DNA of 64,000 nucleotides from Njordibacter sp937773555 (GTDB taxonomy: Bacteria; Pseudomonadota; Gammaproteobacteria; Pseudomonadales; Balneatricaceae). The position numbers and the translations under genes are program-made. This document shows, in pieces, positions 8,449 to 17,600 of this stretch. The stretch is from the NCBI RefSeq assembly GCF_047730085.1, contig NZ_CP159830.1:248001-312000 (forward strand), written 5' to 3'. Numbering within the stretch: the stretch's first letter is position 1; each line of letters opens with the position of its first letter. The notes beneath the pieces are model-generated. The model did not search any database, was not told where the DNA came from, and saw nothing but the letters and a program-made list of their open reading frames with translations.

Positions 8449-9912
8449 TTACAGGTCTAGACCGGGGCTTAATAGGGCCGGCATGGTTAGCGAGTCAGCT
8501 TCAATAGAAGCCACTGGGTAGGCGCAATAGTCGGCCGCATAAAAAGCGCTCGCACGATGGTTACCACTGGCACCAATACCACCAAATGGCGCTGCACCAC
8601 TGGCGCCAGTAATTTGCTTGTTCCAATTGACGATGCCTGCACGGATGCGAGGCAGGAAGTAATCATATTCCTCTCGGGAATCACTTAATAATCCAGCAGA
8701 CAAACCAAAGCTGGTGTTGTTAGCCATGTCGATGGCTTGGTCCAAGTCTTGGTAACGCACTAAGGTCAAAAGAGGGCCGAAGTATTCCTGATCGGGTAAG
8801 TCCTTGGTGTCTGTGACGTCTATTAAAGCAGGGCTTAACAGTCCGGTGTCTTTTGCAAGTAGCTTCATGGTAACCAAGGGAGTGGCCCCTTTATTAATTA
8901 AATACTGTTGTGCGGCCAATAATTGCTGGGCAGCAGCAGATGAGATCACAGAACCCATAAATGGCGCTGGTTCAGCATCGTAAAAACCAACGCGAATTTT
9001 GCCAATAGCGGTGACTAGCATCCCCACTAAATGATCGCCTTGTGCTCCTTTAGGAACATACAAACGACGAGCACAGGTACAACGCTGGCCAGCTGAAATG
9101 AAGGCTGATTGAATAATTTCATGCACTGCAGCGCGAGTGTCTGCTACTTTGCTCACTATTAATGGGTTGTTACCTCCCATTTCTAGCGCCAAAATCTTGT
9201 CAGGACGACCTGCATATTGCTTATGCAGTAACATTCCCGTGCTTGAGCTACCAGTAAAGAATAAGCCGTCAATACCACTGTGATTAGCCAGCGCAATGCC
9301 CGTTTCACGAGCCCCTTGAACAAGGTTAATTACGCCTGCAGGGAGTCCTGCATCTAACCAACACTTTACCGTTAGCTCAGCCACCAAGGGTGTTTGTTCA
9401 CTCGGTTTAAACACCACAGTGTTACCTGCCAAAAGAGCTGGAACAATATGACCGTTTGGCAAGTGACCAGGGAAATTGTAAGGACCGAACACCGCTACTA
9501 CACCATGGGGCCGGTGGCGCAACCATGCTTGAGTACCTGTCGGTGCAGGTTTACTCACAACACCTGTTCGCTCCTCATAAGCCTTGGCAGATAGATCTAT
9601 TTTGCCAGCCATAGCGGCCGCTTCTGTGCGTGTCTCCCACAAAGGCTTACCCGTTTCTTGAGCGATGGCAATGGCTATTTCTTTAGCATGTTCTTTCAAT
9701 TGTGTTTGAAAGGCTTTAACCATAGCAAGGCGGTCTGTGTAACTCGCTAAAGACCATGCAGGGAAGGCAGCCCGGGCAGCAGTGACGGCGTCATCTATTT
9801 GTTGAGAATCAGCACCTTGGCCTTGCCAAAGGATGTCGTTGTTGGCAGGGTTAAGAGAATTAAAAGTGGGGCCATTGCCAGTTAACCACTGGTTGTCAAT
9901 TAAGTGAGTCAT
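8449..9912 (-). CDS. astD: N-succinylglutamate 5-semialdehyde dehydrogenase AstD
   Basis: AstD oxidises N-succinylglutamate semialdehyde to N-succinylglutamate with NAD. The protein is a 487-residue aldehyde dehydrogenase with the family start (LIDNQWLTGNGPTFNSLNPANNDILWQGQ), the coenzyme segment FGPYNFPGHLPNGHIVPALLAGNTVVFKPSE, the general-base region LALEMGGNNPL and the catalytic-cysteine motif SAGQRCTCARRLY. Length and order match AstD/AruD. It sits 16 bases downstream of an arginine succinyltransferase gene and just before astB, in one transcription unit. Assignment is secure from motif and context together. Confidence 0.95.
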   Translation of the reverse strand: MTHLIDNQWLTGNGPTFNSLNPANNDILWQGQGADSQQIDDAVTAARAAFPAWSLASYTDRLAMVKAFQTQLKEHAKEIAIAIAQETGKPLWETRTEAAAMAGKIDLSAKAYEERTGVVSKPAPTGTQAWLRHRPHGVVAVFGPYNFPGHLPNGHIVPALLAGNTVVFKPSEQTPLVAELTVKCWLDAGLPAGVINLVQGARETGIALANHSGIDGLFFTGSSSTGMLLHKQYAGRPDKILALEMGGNNPLIVSKVADTRAAVHEIIQSAFISAGQRCTCARRLYVPKGAQGDHLVGMLVTAIGKIRVGFYDAEPAPFMGSVISSAAAQQLLAAQQYLINKGATPLVTMKLLAKDTGLLSPALIDVTDTKDLPDQEYFGPLLTLVRYQDLDQAIDMANNTSFGLSAGLLSDSREEYDYFLPRIRAGIVNWNKQITGASGAAPFGGIGASGNHRASAFYAADYCAYPVASIEADSLTMPALLSPGLDL

Positions 9913-9928
9913 AACTATTCCTTATGCT

Positions 9929-10975
9929 TTAGAGGCGTGGGACAAATAGAGGCACTATGCGTATCGGGTCGCCAGTAGTCAGGTGCAGGGCGGTGGCTAA
10001 TTCAGTACTAATACACAAAGGGCCAGATACTGGGGGTTTGATATACGCCATAGCGCACCGATAGCCAGTGAGGCTTGTGTTACTGACCAGATAAGGTGTT
10101 TCGCTTAAAGGCTTGTTATCCTCGCAATTATCTTTGATAGTAACGGTGTAATGTCTGCTGTCTCTGACCGCACGAATATCTTGCACTTGTGTTTCTAGGG
10201 CAGGGCCACCATCAAAAATATCGACGTAACCTTGATAGCGAAAACCTTCATCTTCCAGCATTTTTCGGGCTGGTCGAGTGCTAGCGTGCACTTTACCAAT
10301 GACGTCTTGAGCCTCTTGGGGTAATAAATTTATATACAGAGGGTGTCGGGGCATCAGTTCAGCAATAAATTCTTTTTTACCTAAGCCGGTTAAATGATCT
10401 GCATCAGCAAATGGCATATCGAAGAAGTGAGCGCCTAAACCATCCCAAAAAGGGGATTGGCCATCGTCGTTAGAAACCCCTCGCATTTCAGCAATAATTT
10501 TGCTTTCAAAACGTTCTGGAAATTCTGCTAGGAAGAGAAAGCGGCTCTTTGATAATAAGTTACCATTCTTGCTGTGGCGGTAGTCAGGGTCTAAAAATAA
10601 GGTACAGACTTCGGCGCAAGCGGTTTGGTCATTGCTTAAATACAAGGTCGGAAAAGTGTTATGTACACTCAGTTCCCGGCTGGAATGCACTAAGGTGCCA
10701 ATACGATAGCTGTACCAAGGACTAGATAAGCCAATGGAAGATTCAATGCCACAAATACCCACAACTTTGGATACCGAAGTGTCCTCTAGCACAAACATAT
10801 AACTTTGTTCGCATTTAAGGTTTACCTGGCCACTAAAGGCGGCCAAGGAGGCTGCAATTTTGCTGGCAATGCGGTCTGGATCCGCAGGTAATGATGTAAA
10901 ACCAATGCCCGCTTTATGGGCTAAGTTGAGTAGGGCGTCAGCATCGGTCTCCATTAAGGGACGGATTATCATCAT
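9929..10975 (-). CDS. Arginine N-succinyltransferase, AruG (beta)-like subunit
   Basis: A 348-residue member of the AstA family, which transfers succinyl from succinyl-CoA to the alpha-amino group of arginine. Family landmarks are IRPLMETDADALLNLAHKAG at the start, YMFVLEDTSVSKVVGICGIE, CTLFLDPDYRHSKNGNLLSKSRFLF, FWDGLGAHFFDMPFADADHLTG and ELMPRHPLYINLLP. GGAGG lies six bases before the ATG. It is the second of two tandem AstA homologues, as in Pseudomonas, where AruF and AruG form a heteromeric enzyme. Its N-terminus more resembles the beta (AruG) type, an assignment made from memory of the families. The DGGPALE segment near residue 255 matches the family DGGP motif. Confidence 0.88.
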   Translation of the reverse strand: MMIIRPLMETDADALLNLAHKAGIGFTSLPADPDRIASKIAASLAAFSGQVNLKCEQSYMFVLEDTSVSKVVGICGIESSIGLSSPWYSYRIGTLVHSSRELSVHNTFPTLYLSNDQTACAEVCTLFLDPDYRHSKNGNLLSKSRFLFLAEFPERFESKIIAEMRGVSNDDGQSPFWDGLGAHFFDMPFADADHLTGLGKKEFIAELMPRHPLYINLLPQEAQDVIGKVHASTRPARKMLEDEGFRYQGYVDIFDGGPALETQVQDIRAVRDSRHYTVTIKDNCEDNKPLSETPYLVSNTSLTGYRCAMAYIKPPVSGPLCISTELATALHLTTGDPIRIVPLFVPRL

Positions 10976-11125
10976 GTGGGGCCTCCAGGCGGGCGTTTAC
11001 AACACTTCTTTGCGGTAAATAGTACCTGTGTTAGTGAGCGAACTCTTTTGTATTTACACGCCTAGGTTTAGGTATGGAGACTTTTTTGGAACACCCGTTG
11101 CGGCAAGCAGCCGTCCATTAACTAA

Positions 11126-12133
11126 TTATAGTTGGCAATAGGTTAAGGTGTTGCCAGTGGCTACGTGTAAACCGTCCAACTGAGATTCGCTGAGCACCAG
11201 TGTTCGGTCCTGTTTACGGGCAATAATGCAGCGAAAATCGAGGCAGCTATTGTTGCACACGAGTACACGCTTGCCTTGTAATACCTCATCGCCAACTAAG
11301 GCTTGTGTTTGCTCTACATGACGGATAGCACGGATGTGACGGGTACGCACTTCTAAAATAGGCCCAGCATCAAAAATATCCACGTGGCCTTCAAAGCGTA
11401 AGCCTTCATGCTCCAGAATATTTACAATGTCTTCAACGTCGTCATGGTGTTGACCAATCACAGCTTGTGCATTGTCACTTAACAAGGGGACGTAAAGTGG
11501 GTAACGCGGCATGAGGTTGGCAATAAAATGTTTATTGCTAGACGTTGTAAGTAAATCAGCTTCGGCAAAGTCCATAGTAAAAAAGTGTCGGCCTACAGAT
11601 TCCCAAAAGGGTGAAACACCATCACTGCCAATGACCCCTTTCATTTCAGCAATGGTTGTGGCTGCAAAACGCTCTGGAAAACAGGCCATGAATAGCAAAC
11701 GAGATTTGGACAGTAGCTGATCGTAAAAGTTACAGCGATAATCAGGTTCCAAATAAAACGAACTCAGGCGTGAGGCGCCCGTGTAATCGTAGTTCATATG
11801 CAGGGCTGGGACGCGATTATTAATTTTTAAATCAACAGAGGAATGGGTCACCTGGTCAACACGATAGGTGCAGTAAGGCTGGCTTAAACCCACGGTTGCA
11901 TCCACTGTGCAGGTGCCGACTAAGCGGTGAGTATGAGTGTCTTCCATGACAAACGTGTAGCCCTCTTCACCTGCATGATCTACGCTGGAAGCAAAGGATA
12001 ATTCACTGTGATTTATCTTTTGAGCTAGCTGTGTCGGGTGATTAGGCAAGTTAGTATGGCCCACCCCTGTGGCTGCAGCAAAGTTATTAAAATCTTCACC
12101 ATCGTCATTTTTGATAGGCCGTACGATTAACAT
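11126..12133 (-). CDS. Arginine N-succinyltransferase, AruF (alpha)-like subunit
   Basis: AstA-family protein of about 335 residues, first of the tandem pair. It carries IVRPIKNDDGEDFNNFA, YTFVMEDTHTHRLVGTCTV, SSFYLEPDYRCNFYDQLLSKSRLLFM, FWESVGRHFFTMDFAEADLLT and LMPRYPLYVPLL. The reading frame is open to 12166, but the ATG at 12133 (MLIVRP) has GGAG eight to nine bases upstream and overlaps the last codons of the preceding M20 gene by seven bases, suggesting translational coupling. With the following copy it probably forms the alpha/beta arginine succinyltransferase. A 150-base gap separates it from the second copy, long for this operon. Confidence 0.88.
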   Translation of the reverse strand: MLIVRPIKNDDGEDFNNFAAATGVGHTNLPNHPTQLAQKINHSELSFASSVDHAGEEGYTFVMEDTHTHRLVGTCTVDATVGLSQPYCTYRVDQVTHSSVDLKINNRVPALHMNYDYTGASRLSSFYLEPDYRCNFYDQLLSKSRLLFMACFPERFAATTIAEMKGVIGSDGVSPFWESVGRHFFTMDFAEADLLTTSSNKHFIANLMPRYPLYVPLLSDNAQAVIGQHHDDVEDIVNILEHEGLRFEGHVDIFDAGPILEVRTRHIRAIRHVEQTQALVGDEVLQGKRVLVCNNSCLDFRCIIARKQDRTLVLSESQLDGLHVATGNTLTYCQL

Positions 12134-13395
12134 GATTGATGCTCCATACCTTTGCGCTGCAACCACGATAGGTCTTTACTTTGTGCTAAACGCAATAAAA
12201 TTAATGCACTCAATTGTGATCGAGTGGTTAAACTGGACAAGTGCATATATTCATCAGCACTATGAATTTTACCGCCCTGCACACCCAAAGTATCAATATT
12301 AGGTAAGCCTGCAGCAGCTAGATTGTTACCATCACAGCATCCGCCCGTGGGTAAAAATTCTAAGCTTAGGCCAAGGCTTTTGCCACAAGATTGCACCAAT
12401 TTGCAAAGCTCTTGGTTAGCAGGGCTTAAGACCTTAGGTTGGCGGCCAAAACCACCATGTAATTCAATATTAATCCCATCAATAGTATTAATATTAGCCA
12501 CTATCTTGGCTATTTGGTCTTCACACCAGGCTTGTTGTCCATTGTGTTCAATGCGAATGTTAAAGCGCATAGTGCAGGTATCTGGAACAATATTTACGGC
12601 CCCTCCACCTTGTACAAAACCTGGGTTAATAGTGACGCCCTGTTGTTGGCCATTAAGGTTGTCTAAGGCACAAGTAAAATCGGCCATTGCGCGAATTGCG
12701 TTGCGGCCTAAGTGATGCTCGCGACCGGCATGGGCGGCCTTGCCTCGTGTTACCACAGCAAAGTTACCACTGCCTTTGCGAGCGCCCGCTAGGTTACCAT
12801 CGGCAAATGAAGGTTCATAAATTAAACCCAAATGATGACGCTTAGCAATTTCTGGGAACAATTTGCTAGAGCTAGGCGAACCAATTTCTTCATCTGGGTT
12901 AAATAAGATTTCCCAGCCCAGTTGATCTTGTAATGGGCTGCGTTCAAAGGCTTCTAGGGCCTTAAACATGACAACAATACCACCTTTAAGGTCGGCAACC
13001 CCTGGGCCGTTGATCACGTCGTCTTCCAGTCTAGTAATCTTCTGAAACGGATGATCAATAGGAAAGACGGTGTCCATATGAGCGCACAAAAATACTTGTG
13101 TGGGCGCTTGGGGACGTTTAAATAAACGCAAGGCTCTGCCTAGCGGCTTTTGGTTGAGCTGGCCAAGGTCATCTACCACATCTTGTGGTGGCATATCGAT
13201 AAGTTCCAATTCACAGTCTAGCTTTTTACTCCACTGAGCCAAGGTATCCGCCACCTTGTTAACACCGTCTACATTATAGCTTCCAGAATTGATTTCGGCC
13301 AAGGTCCACAAATCTTGTTGCATGATTTGCTGCTGTGTAGCAATCCATTCTAGAGTCTGTGCTTCCACTTTGTTGTTTACAATCAAATCACTCAT
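12127..13395 (-). CDS. M20-family zinc hydrolase embedded in the AST operon
   Basis: A 422-residue M20 metallopeptidase of the ArgE/DapE/carboxypeptidase G2 group. Zinc and catalytic motifs are visible: LCAHMDTVFP (H and catalytic D), GPGVADLKGGIV (bridging D), NPDEEIGSPSS (catalytic E and E ligand), and a late His in GGKIHSADEYMHLS. An insert GKAAHAGREHHLGRNAI matches the dimerisation lid. The operon holds astC-, astA-, astB- and astD-type genes but no M14-family astE, so this protein is the obvious candidate for desuccinylating N-succinylglutamate to glutamate and succinate. That role is inference; M20 enzymes do perform N-acyl amino acid hydrolysis. It lies 20 bases after argD/astC. Confidence 0.88.
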   Translation of the reverse strand: MSDLIVNNKVEAQTLEWIATQQQIMQQDLWTLAEINSGSYNVDGVNKVADTLAQWSKKLDCELELIDMPPQDVVDDLGQLNQKPLGRALRLFKRPQAPTQVFLCAHMDTVFPIDHPFQKITRLEDDVINGPGVADLKGGIVVMFKALEAFERSPLQDQLGWEILFNPDEEIGSPSSSKLFPEIAKRHHLGLIYEPSFADGNLAGARKGSGNFAVVTRGKAAHAGREHHLGRNAIRAMADFTCALDNLNGQQQGVTINPGFVQGGGAVNIVPDTCTMRFNIRIEHNGQQAWCEDQIAKIVANINTIDGINIELHGGFGRQPKVLSPANQELCKLVQSCGKSLGLSLEFLPTGGCCDGNNLAAAGLPNIDTLGVQGGKIHSADEYMHLSSLTTRSQLSALILLRLAQSKDLSWLQRKGMEHQSC

Positions 13396-13415
13396 GGCTT
13401 TTTCCTAACACGTTT

Positions 13416-14630
13416 TCAACCTTGTGTGATGTCGCGAACAGCAGCTTCTAAAATAACCAAGCCAGCATCGATATCGGCATCAGGAATTAACAAAGACGGC
13501 GCCATCCGAATCACGTTTGGACCCGCAACTAATACTAATAAACCTTTGCTTTGGGCTGCTTTTAAAAACTCACCCGCTCTGTCGTTATACGCTTCACTGA
13601 GGGCGCAGCCAATTAATAAACCTTTACCACGTATCTCCTTGCAAAAAGGCATGCGTGCATTGATGTCTTCTAAACCAGCTTTAAAACGGTTGAATTTGGC
13701 GGTAACACCAGCCAACACCTCAGGGGTATTAACAATGTCTATCACAGCTTCCGCTATGGAACACGCTAAAGGATTGCCCCCATAGGTGCTGCCGTGGGTG
13801 CCGATTGCTAGGCTCTTTGCTACTTTATTGGTGGTTAACATTGCAGCTACAGGGAATCCGTTACCTAAGCCTTTGGCTGTGGTAAGAATGTCTGGCATGA
13901 TGCCTGTTTGTTGGTAGGCATATAAAGTACCTAAACGGCCAGCGCCAGTTTGAACTTCGTCTAGTACTAACAGCGCGTTGTGCTCGTCACATAGTTCACG
14001 GGCACGTTTAATAAAGGCTGGGTCTGCATCAATAATGCCTCCCTCACCCTGCAGGGGCTCCATAACAATGGCGCACGTTTTTGAAGAAATTGCTGCTTCT
14101 AAGGTTTTAATGTCGTTGTAAGGTAAGTGAGTGATGCCTTCTAGGGCAGGGCCAAAGCCAGCACTGTACTTAGCCTGACCACCCACACTTACGGTGAATA
14201 AAGTACGACCGTGAAAACCCTGTTCAAAGGCAATAATTTCATCCTTGTGCTCACCAAAATGATCCACAGCATAACGGCGGGCTAGCTTAAAAGCGGCTTC
14301 GTTGGCTTCGGCACCTGAGTTAGCTAAATATACTTTGTCGGCAAAGGTTGCGTCAGTGAGCTTTTTGGCTAAACGTAGGGCTGGCTCGTTGGTCATTACG
14401 TTAGCAATGTGCCACAACTTTTCGCCTTGTTCTTTTAAAGTGGCGACGAGTTTAGGATGGCTATGGCCAACGCTTGTTACAGCAATGCCACCAGCAAAAT
14501 CGATGTACTCTTTGTCGTTTTGGTCCCAAATGCGAGACCCTTTACCACGCACTGGAATAACAGGGGCTGGTGCATAGTTAGGCACCATTACGTCATCAAA
14601 TAAGGCGCGTGTTACTGGAGTATTACTCAT
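13416..14630 (-). CDS. astC: Acetylornithine/succinylornithine aminotransferase (ArgD/AstC/AruC)
   Basis: A 404-residue class-III PLP aminotransferase. It has the N-terminal GSRIWDQNDKEYIDFAGGIAV, the cofactor-phosphate segment LANSGAEANEAAFKLAR, GFHGRT, LVLDEVQTGAGRLG with the PLP-ring Asp, and the Schiff-base lysine in TTAKGLGNGFPVAAM. Members act on both N-acetylornithine (biosynthesis) and N-succinylornithine (catabolism). Its place at the head of the ast genes and 52 bases after the NAD-GDH gene argues for the catabolic role, producing succinylglutamate semialdehyde for AstD and glutamate for GDH. It may also serve biosynthesis, as AruC does in Pseudomonas. Confidence 0.93.
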   Translation of the reverse strand: MSNTPVTRALFDDVMVPNYAPAPVIPVRGKGSRIWDQNDKEYIDFAGGIAVTSVGHSHPKLVATLKEQGEKLWHIANVMTNEPALRLAKKLTDATFADKVYLANSGAEANEAAFKLARRYAVDHFGEHKDEIIAFEQGFHGRTLFTVSVGGQAKYSAGFGPALEGITHLPYNDIKTLEAAISSKTCAIVMEPLQGEGGIIDADPAFIKRARELCDEHNALLVLDEVQTGAGRLGTLYAYQQTGIMPDILTTAKGLGNGFPVAAMLTTNKVAKSLAIGTHGSTYGGNPLACSIAEAVIDIVNTPEVLAGVTAKFNRFKAGLEDINARMPFCKEIRGKGLLIGCALSEAYNDRAGEFLKAAQSKGLLVLVAGPNVIRMAPSLLIPDADIDAGLVILEAAVRDITQG

Positions 14631-14682
14631 AAAAATTCCTAATATGTCTGTATTGTCTGAGTGATTTAAACTAGCTTAATGG

Positions 14683-17600
14683 TTAAGCACAGTTGGTCTT
14701 CAGCTTAGCGATTTCTCGCACTGCTACGGATAGCATGGCTAAATTGGTGTTGGTATTATTTTGTAGTTCAGCAAAAATGCTTAAGCAGCGCTCAATTAAA
14801 TCTTGGTTACGTATATGCCAAGCTTGGCTTTGGTCGCTAGAAATAACAGTTTGTGTCAACTGGGCTAAACTGTCTTCGAACTCTTGTTTAAGGCTAGCTC
14901 TTGCTTTGCGTTGCCACGGGTCTTGGCTTGGTAAATTGGCAATGGCTTGGTTAAGCCAGTCACCTTGAAAACGCTCGTATAAACCGTACCATGTTTGGGC
15001 GGCAGTTATGACTTCGGTGCCACACCGGCTAGCCACTTGAGCCACATCTAGGCCATGGTATACGAACTCTAGCTGGCACAGGCGCATACTAATACTTACT
15101 TCGACTCCGTTAGCTGTAAGCTCATCGGCTTGAGCGTTGATGCGTTGTGCTGCACCATGGGGTAATAAGTTAGCCAGCTGAGCGTAATAATCAGCCATGG
15201 GCTTTTGATATTGATCTACCATAGTTTGAATAGGCTCGTCCTGGTGGCGGCTTAATAGCCACAAGGTGAGATCTTCTAATAAGGTTTGAATGTTTTTATG
15301 TAACTCCATGGATTGCTTATAGTCTAGTACCAAGGTAACTCGATCTAATTCACTCCATAAACTTTGGGCATCTATAATGTCACAAGCTGCGGTAAAGGCT
15401 CGAGCCATATCTCCAGCCTCCGCACCCATTTCTTCTTGTAAATAGTTGCAGAAGGTAGAGCCCATGCGGTTACCAATTTGATTGGTCACATGGGTGGCAA
15501 TAATTTCACTGCGCAATTGGTGAGACGCCATAGCAACTGCATACCTTTCACTGAGTACTTTGGGGAAGTAATCCTCTAGACTGCGCGCTAAATAGCTGTC
15601 GTTGCCTATGTCCGCTGCCATCAGTTCATCGAACAAACGCATTTTACTGTAGGCCAGTAATACAGCAATTTCAGGACGGGTTAACCCTGCCTGCACCCGA
15701 GCCCGCTCATCCATGTTGGCATCATCTGGTAGTCCTTCCAACGCACGGTTAAGTCGGCCCTGTTTCTCTAGGCTGTGTATCAGGCGCTTATGGTCGCTTA
15801 AGCGCATACAAGCCTGGCCCTCGGCAATGCTGAGTACCAATGTTTGGTGGTAGTTGTGGCTTAGAACTAGATCACCCACTTCATCAGTCATGCTAGCCAG
15901 CAGGGTGTTACGTTGCTTTATGGTCATGTCACCTGCATCTACTAACTGGCTGAGTAGAATTTTAATATTGACTTCATGATCGGAGCTATCTACGCCTGCA
16001 GAATTGTCAATGGCGTCGGTATTGATGTACCCCCCTGCCTGTGCAAACTCAATACGGCCATGTTGGGAGAAGCCTAAATTGCCACCTTCACCAATAACCT
16101 TGGCCCCCAGTTGGTTGCCATTGACTCGTAAGTTATCATTTGCAGGGTCACCAATATCACTATGGTTTTCATTGCTAGCTTTAACATAAGTGCCTATGCC
16201 GCCATTCCAAAACAGATCTACGGGCATTTTTAACAAGGCATGGATCAACTCATTAGGTGCCATTTGGGTGACATCTGTGCTGATCATTTTTTGTACTTGG
16301 GGGCTTAGTTTAATAGACTTCGCCGAGCGCTCAAATATGCCGCCACCTTTAGAAATGAGCTTACGTTCATAATCACTCCAGCTTGAACGTGGCAGGGTAA
16401 ATAAACGCTGGCGTTCGGTAAACGATTTGGCCGCTTCAGGGTTTGGGTCGATAAAAATATGCAAGTGGTTAAAGGCAGCCTGCAAACAAATGTGTTCTGA
16501 CAAAAGCATACCGTTACCAAACACATCACCAGCCATATCTCCTACACCGACAACGGTGAAGTCCTGACTTTGGCAATCGCGGCCTTGCTCGGCGAATAAG
16601 CGTTTAACAGATTCCCACGCACCGCGAGCAGTAATACCCATTTTTTTATGGTCATATCCATTGGCACCCCCAGAAGCAAAGGCATCACCAAGCCAAAAAC
16701 TATTTTTTTCTGAAATAGAGTTGGCTAAATCAGAGAAGGTTGCGGTGCCTTTATCCGCAGCAACCACTAAGTATGGGTCATCCTCGTCGTACCGGACTAC
16801 TCGCGCGGGAGCAACCACTTGCTTGTCGACTATGTTATCAGTAATGTCGAGTAACGCTTGAATAAATGTGGAGTAGCTGCGGATGACCTCTGCCATCATT
16901 ACTTCTCGGTCTTGAGTTTGTGGTAGCTGTTTGCACACAAACCCCCCTTTAGCTCCTAAAGGAACGATAACCGCATTTTTTACCATCTGTGCTTTTACTA
17001 GGCCAAGTACTTCTGTGCGATAGTCTTCTTTGCGGTCTGACCAGCGTAAGCCACCACGAGCAACCTTACCACCACGAAGATGGACTCCCTCTACCCAAGT
17101 TGAGTAGATGAAAATTTCGTACTTAGGCAAGGGTAATGGCACGCCTGGAATCAAGCTTGGGTCTAACTTGCAAGAAAGGTATTCATGGCGACTGCCTGTG
17201 CTGTCTATTTGATAGTAGTTGGTGCGCAACATCGCCATAATTGTGGCTAAAAAATACTTCACAATGCGGTCTTCATCAAGATTGCTAACTTTTTCTAAGG
17301 CTAGGCTAATGTCTTCCTGTAATCTTGCTATGAGATCCTTTGATTGCTCAGTGTCAGGGTTAAAACGAGCTTCAAACAAGCGCACCAAGGTATGGGTAAT
17401 GCTGGCATTACGCACCAGTGTAGCCTGCATATAGGTTTGGCTAAACGGCACCTGAACCTGCAGTAAGTAACTACTAATGGCGCGAATAAGAATGGCTTGC
17501 TGCCAAGTTAAGTTAGCCGCTAATATCAGGCTATTAAAACGATCGTTAGCTACACGTCCGGTATAAATTTGGCTAAAAGCCTCTTGAAAACGTTCTTTTA

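Noticed and set aside
12323..12715. 130-residue plus-strand frame inside the M20 gene
   Set aside because: It is antisense to a well-supported conserved gene and shows no family motif; the same holds for the long opposite-strand frames at 13426-13785, 24500-24859 and 26323-26676.
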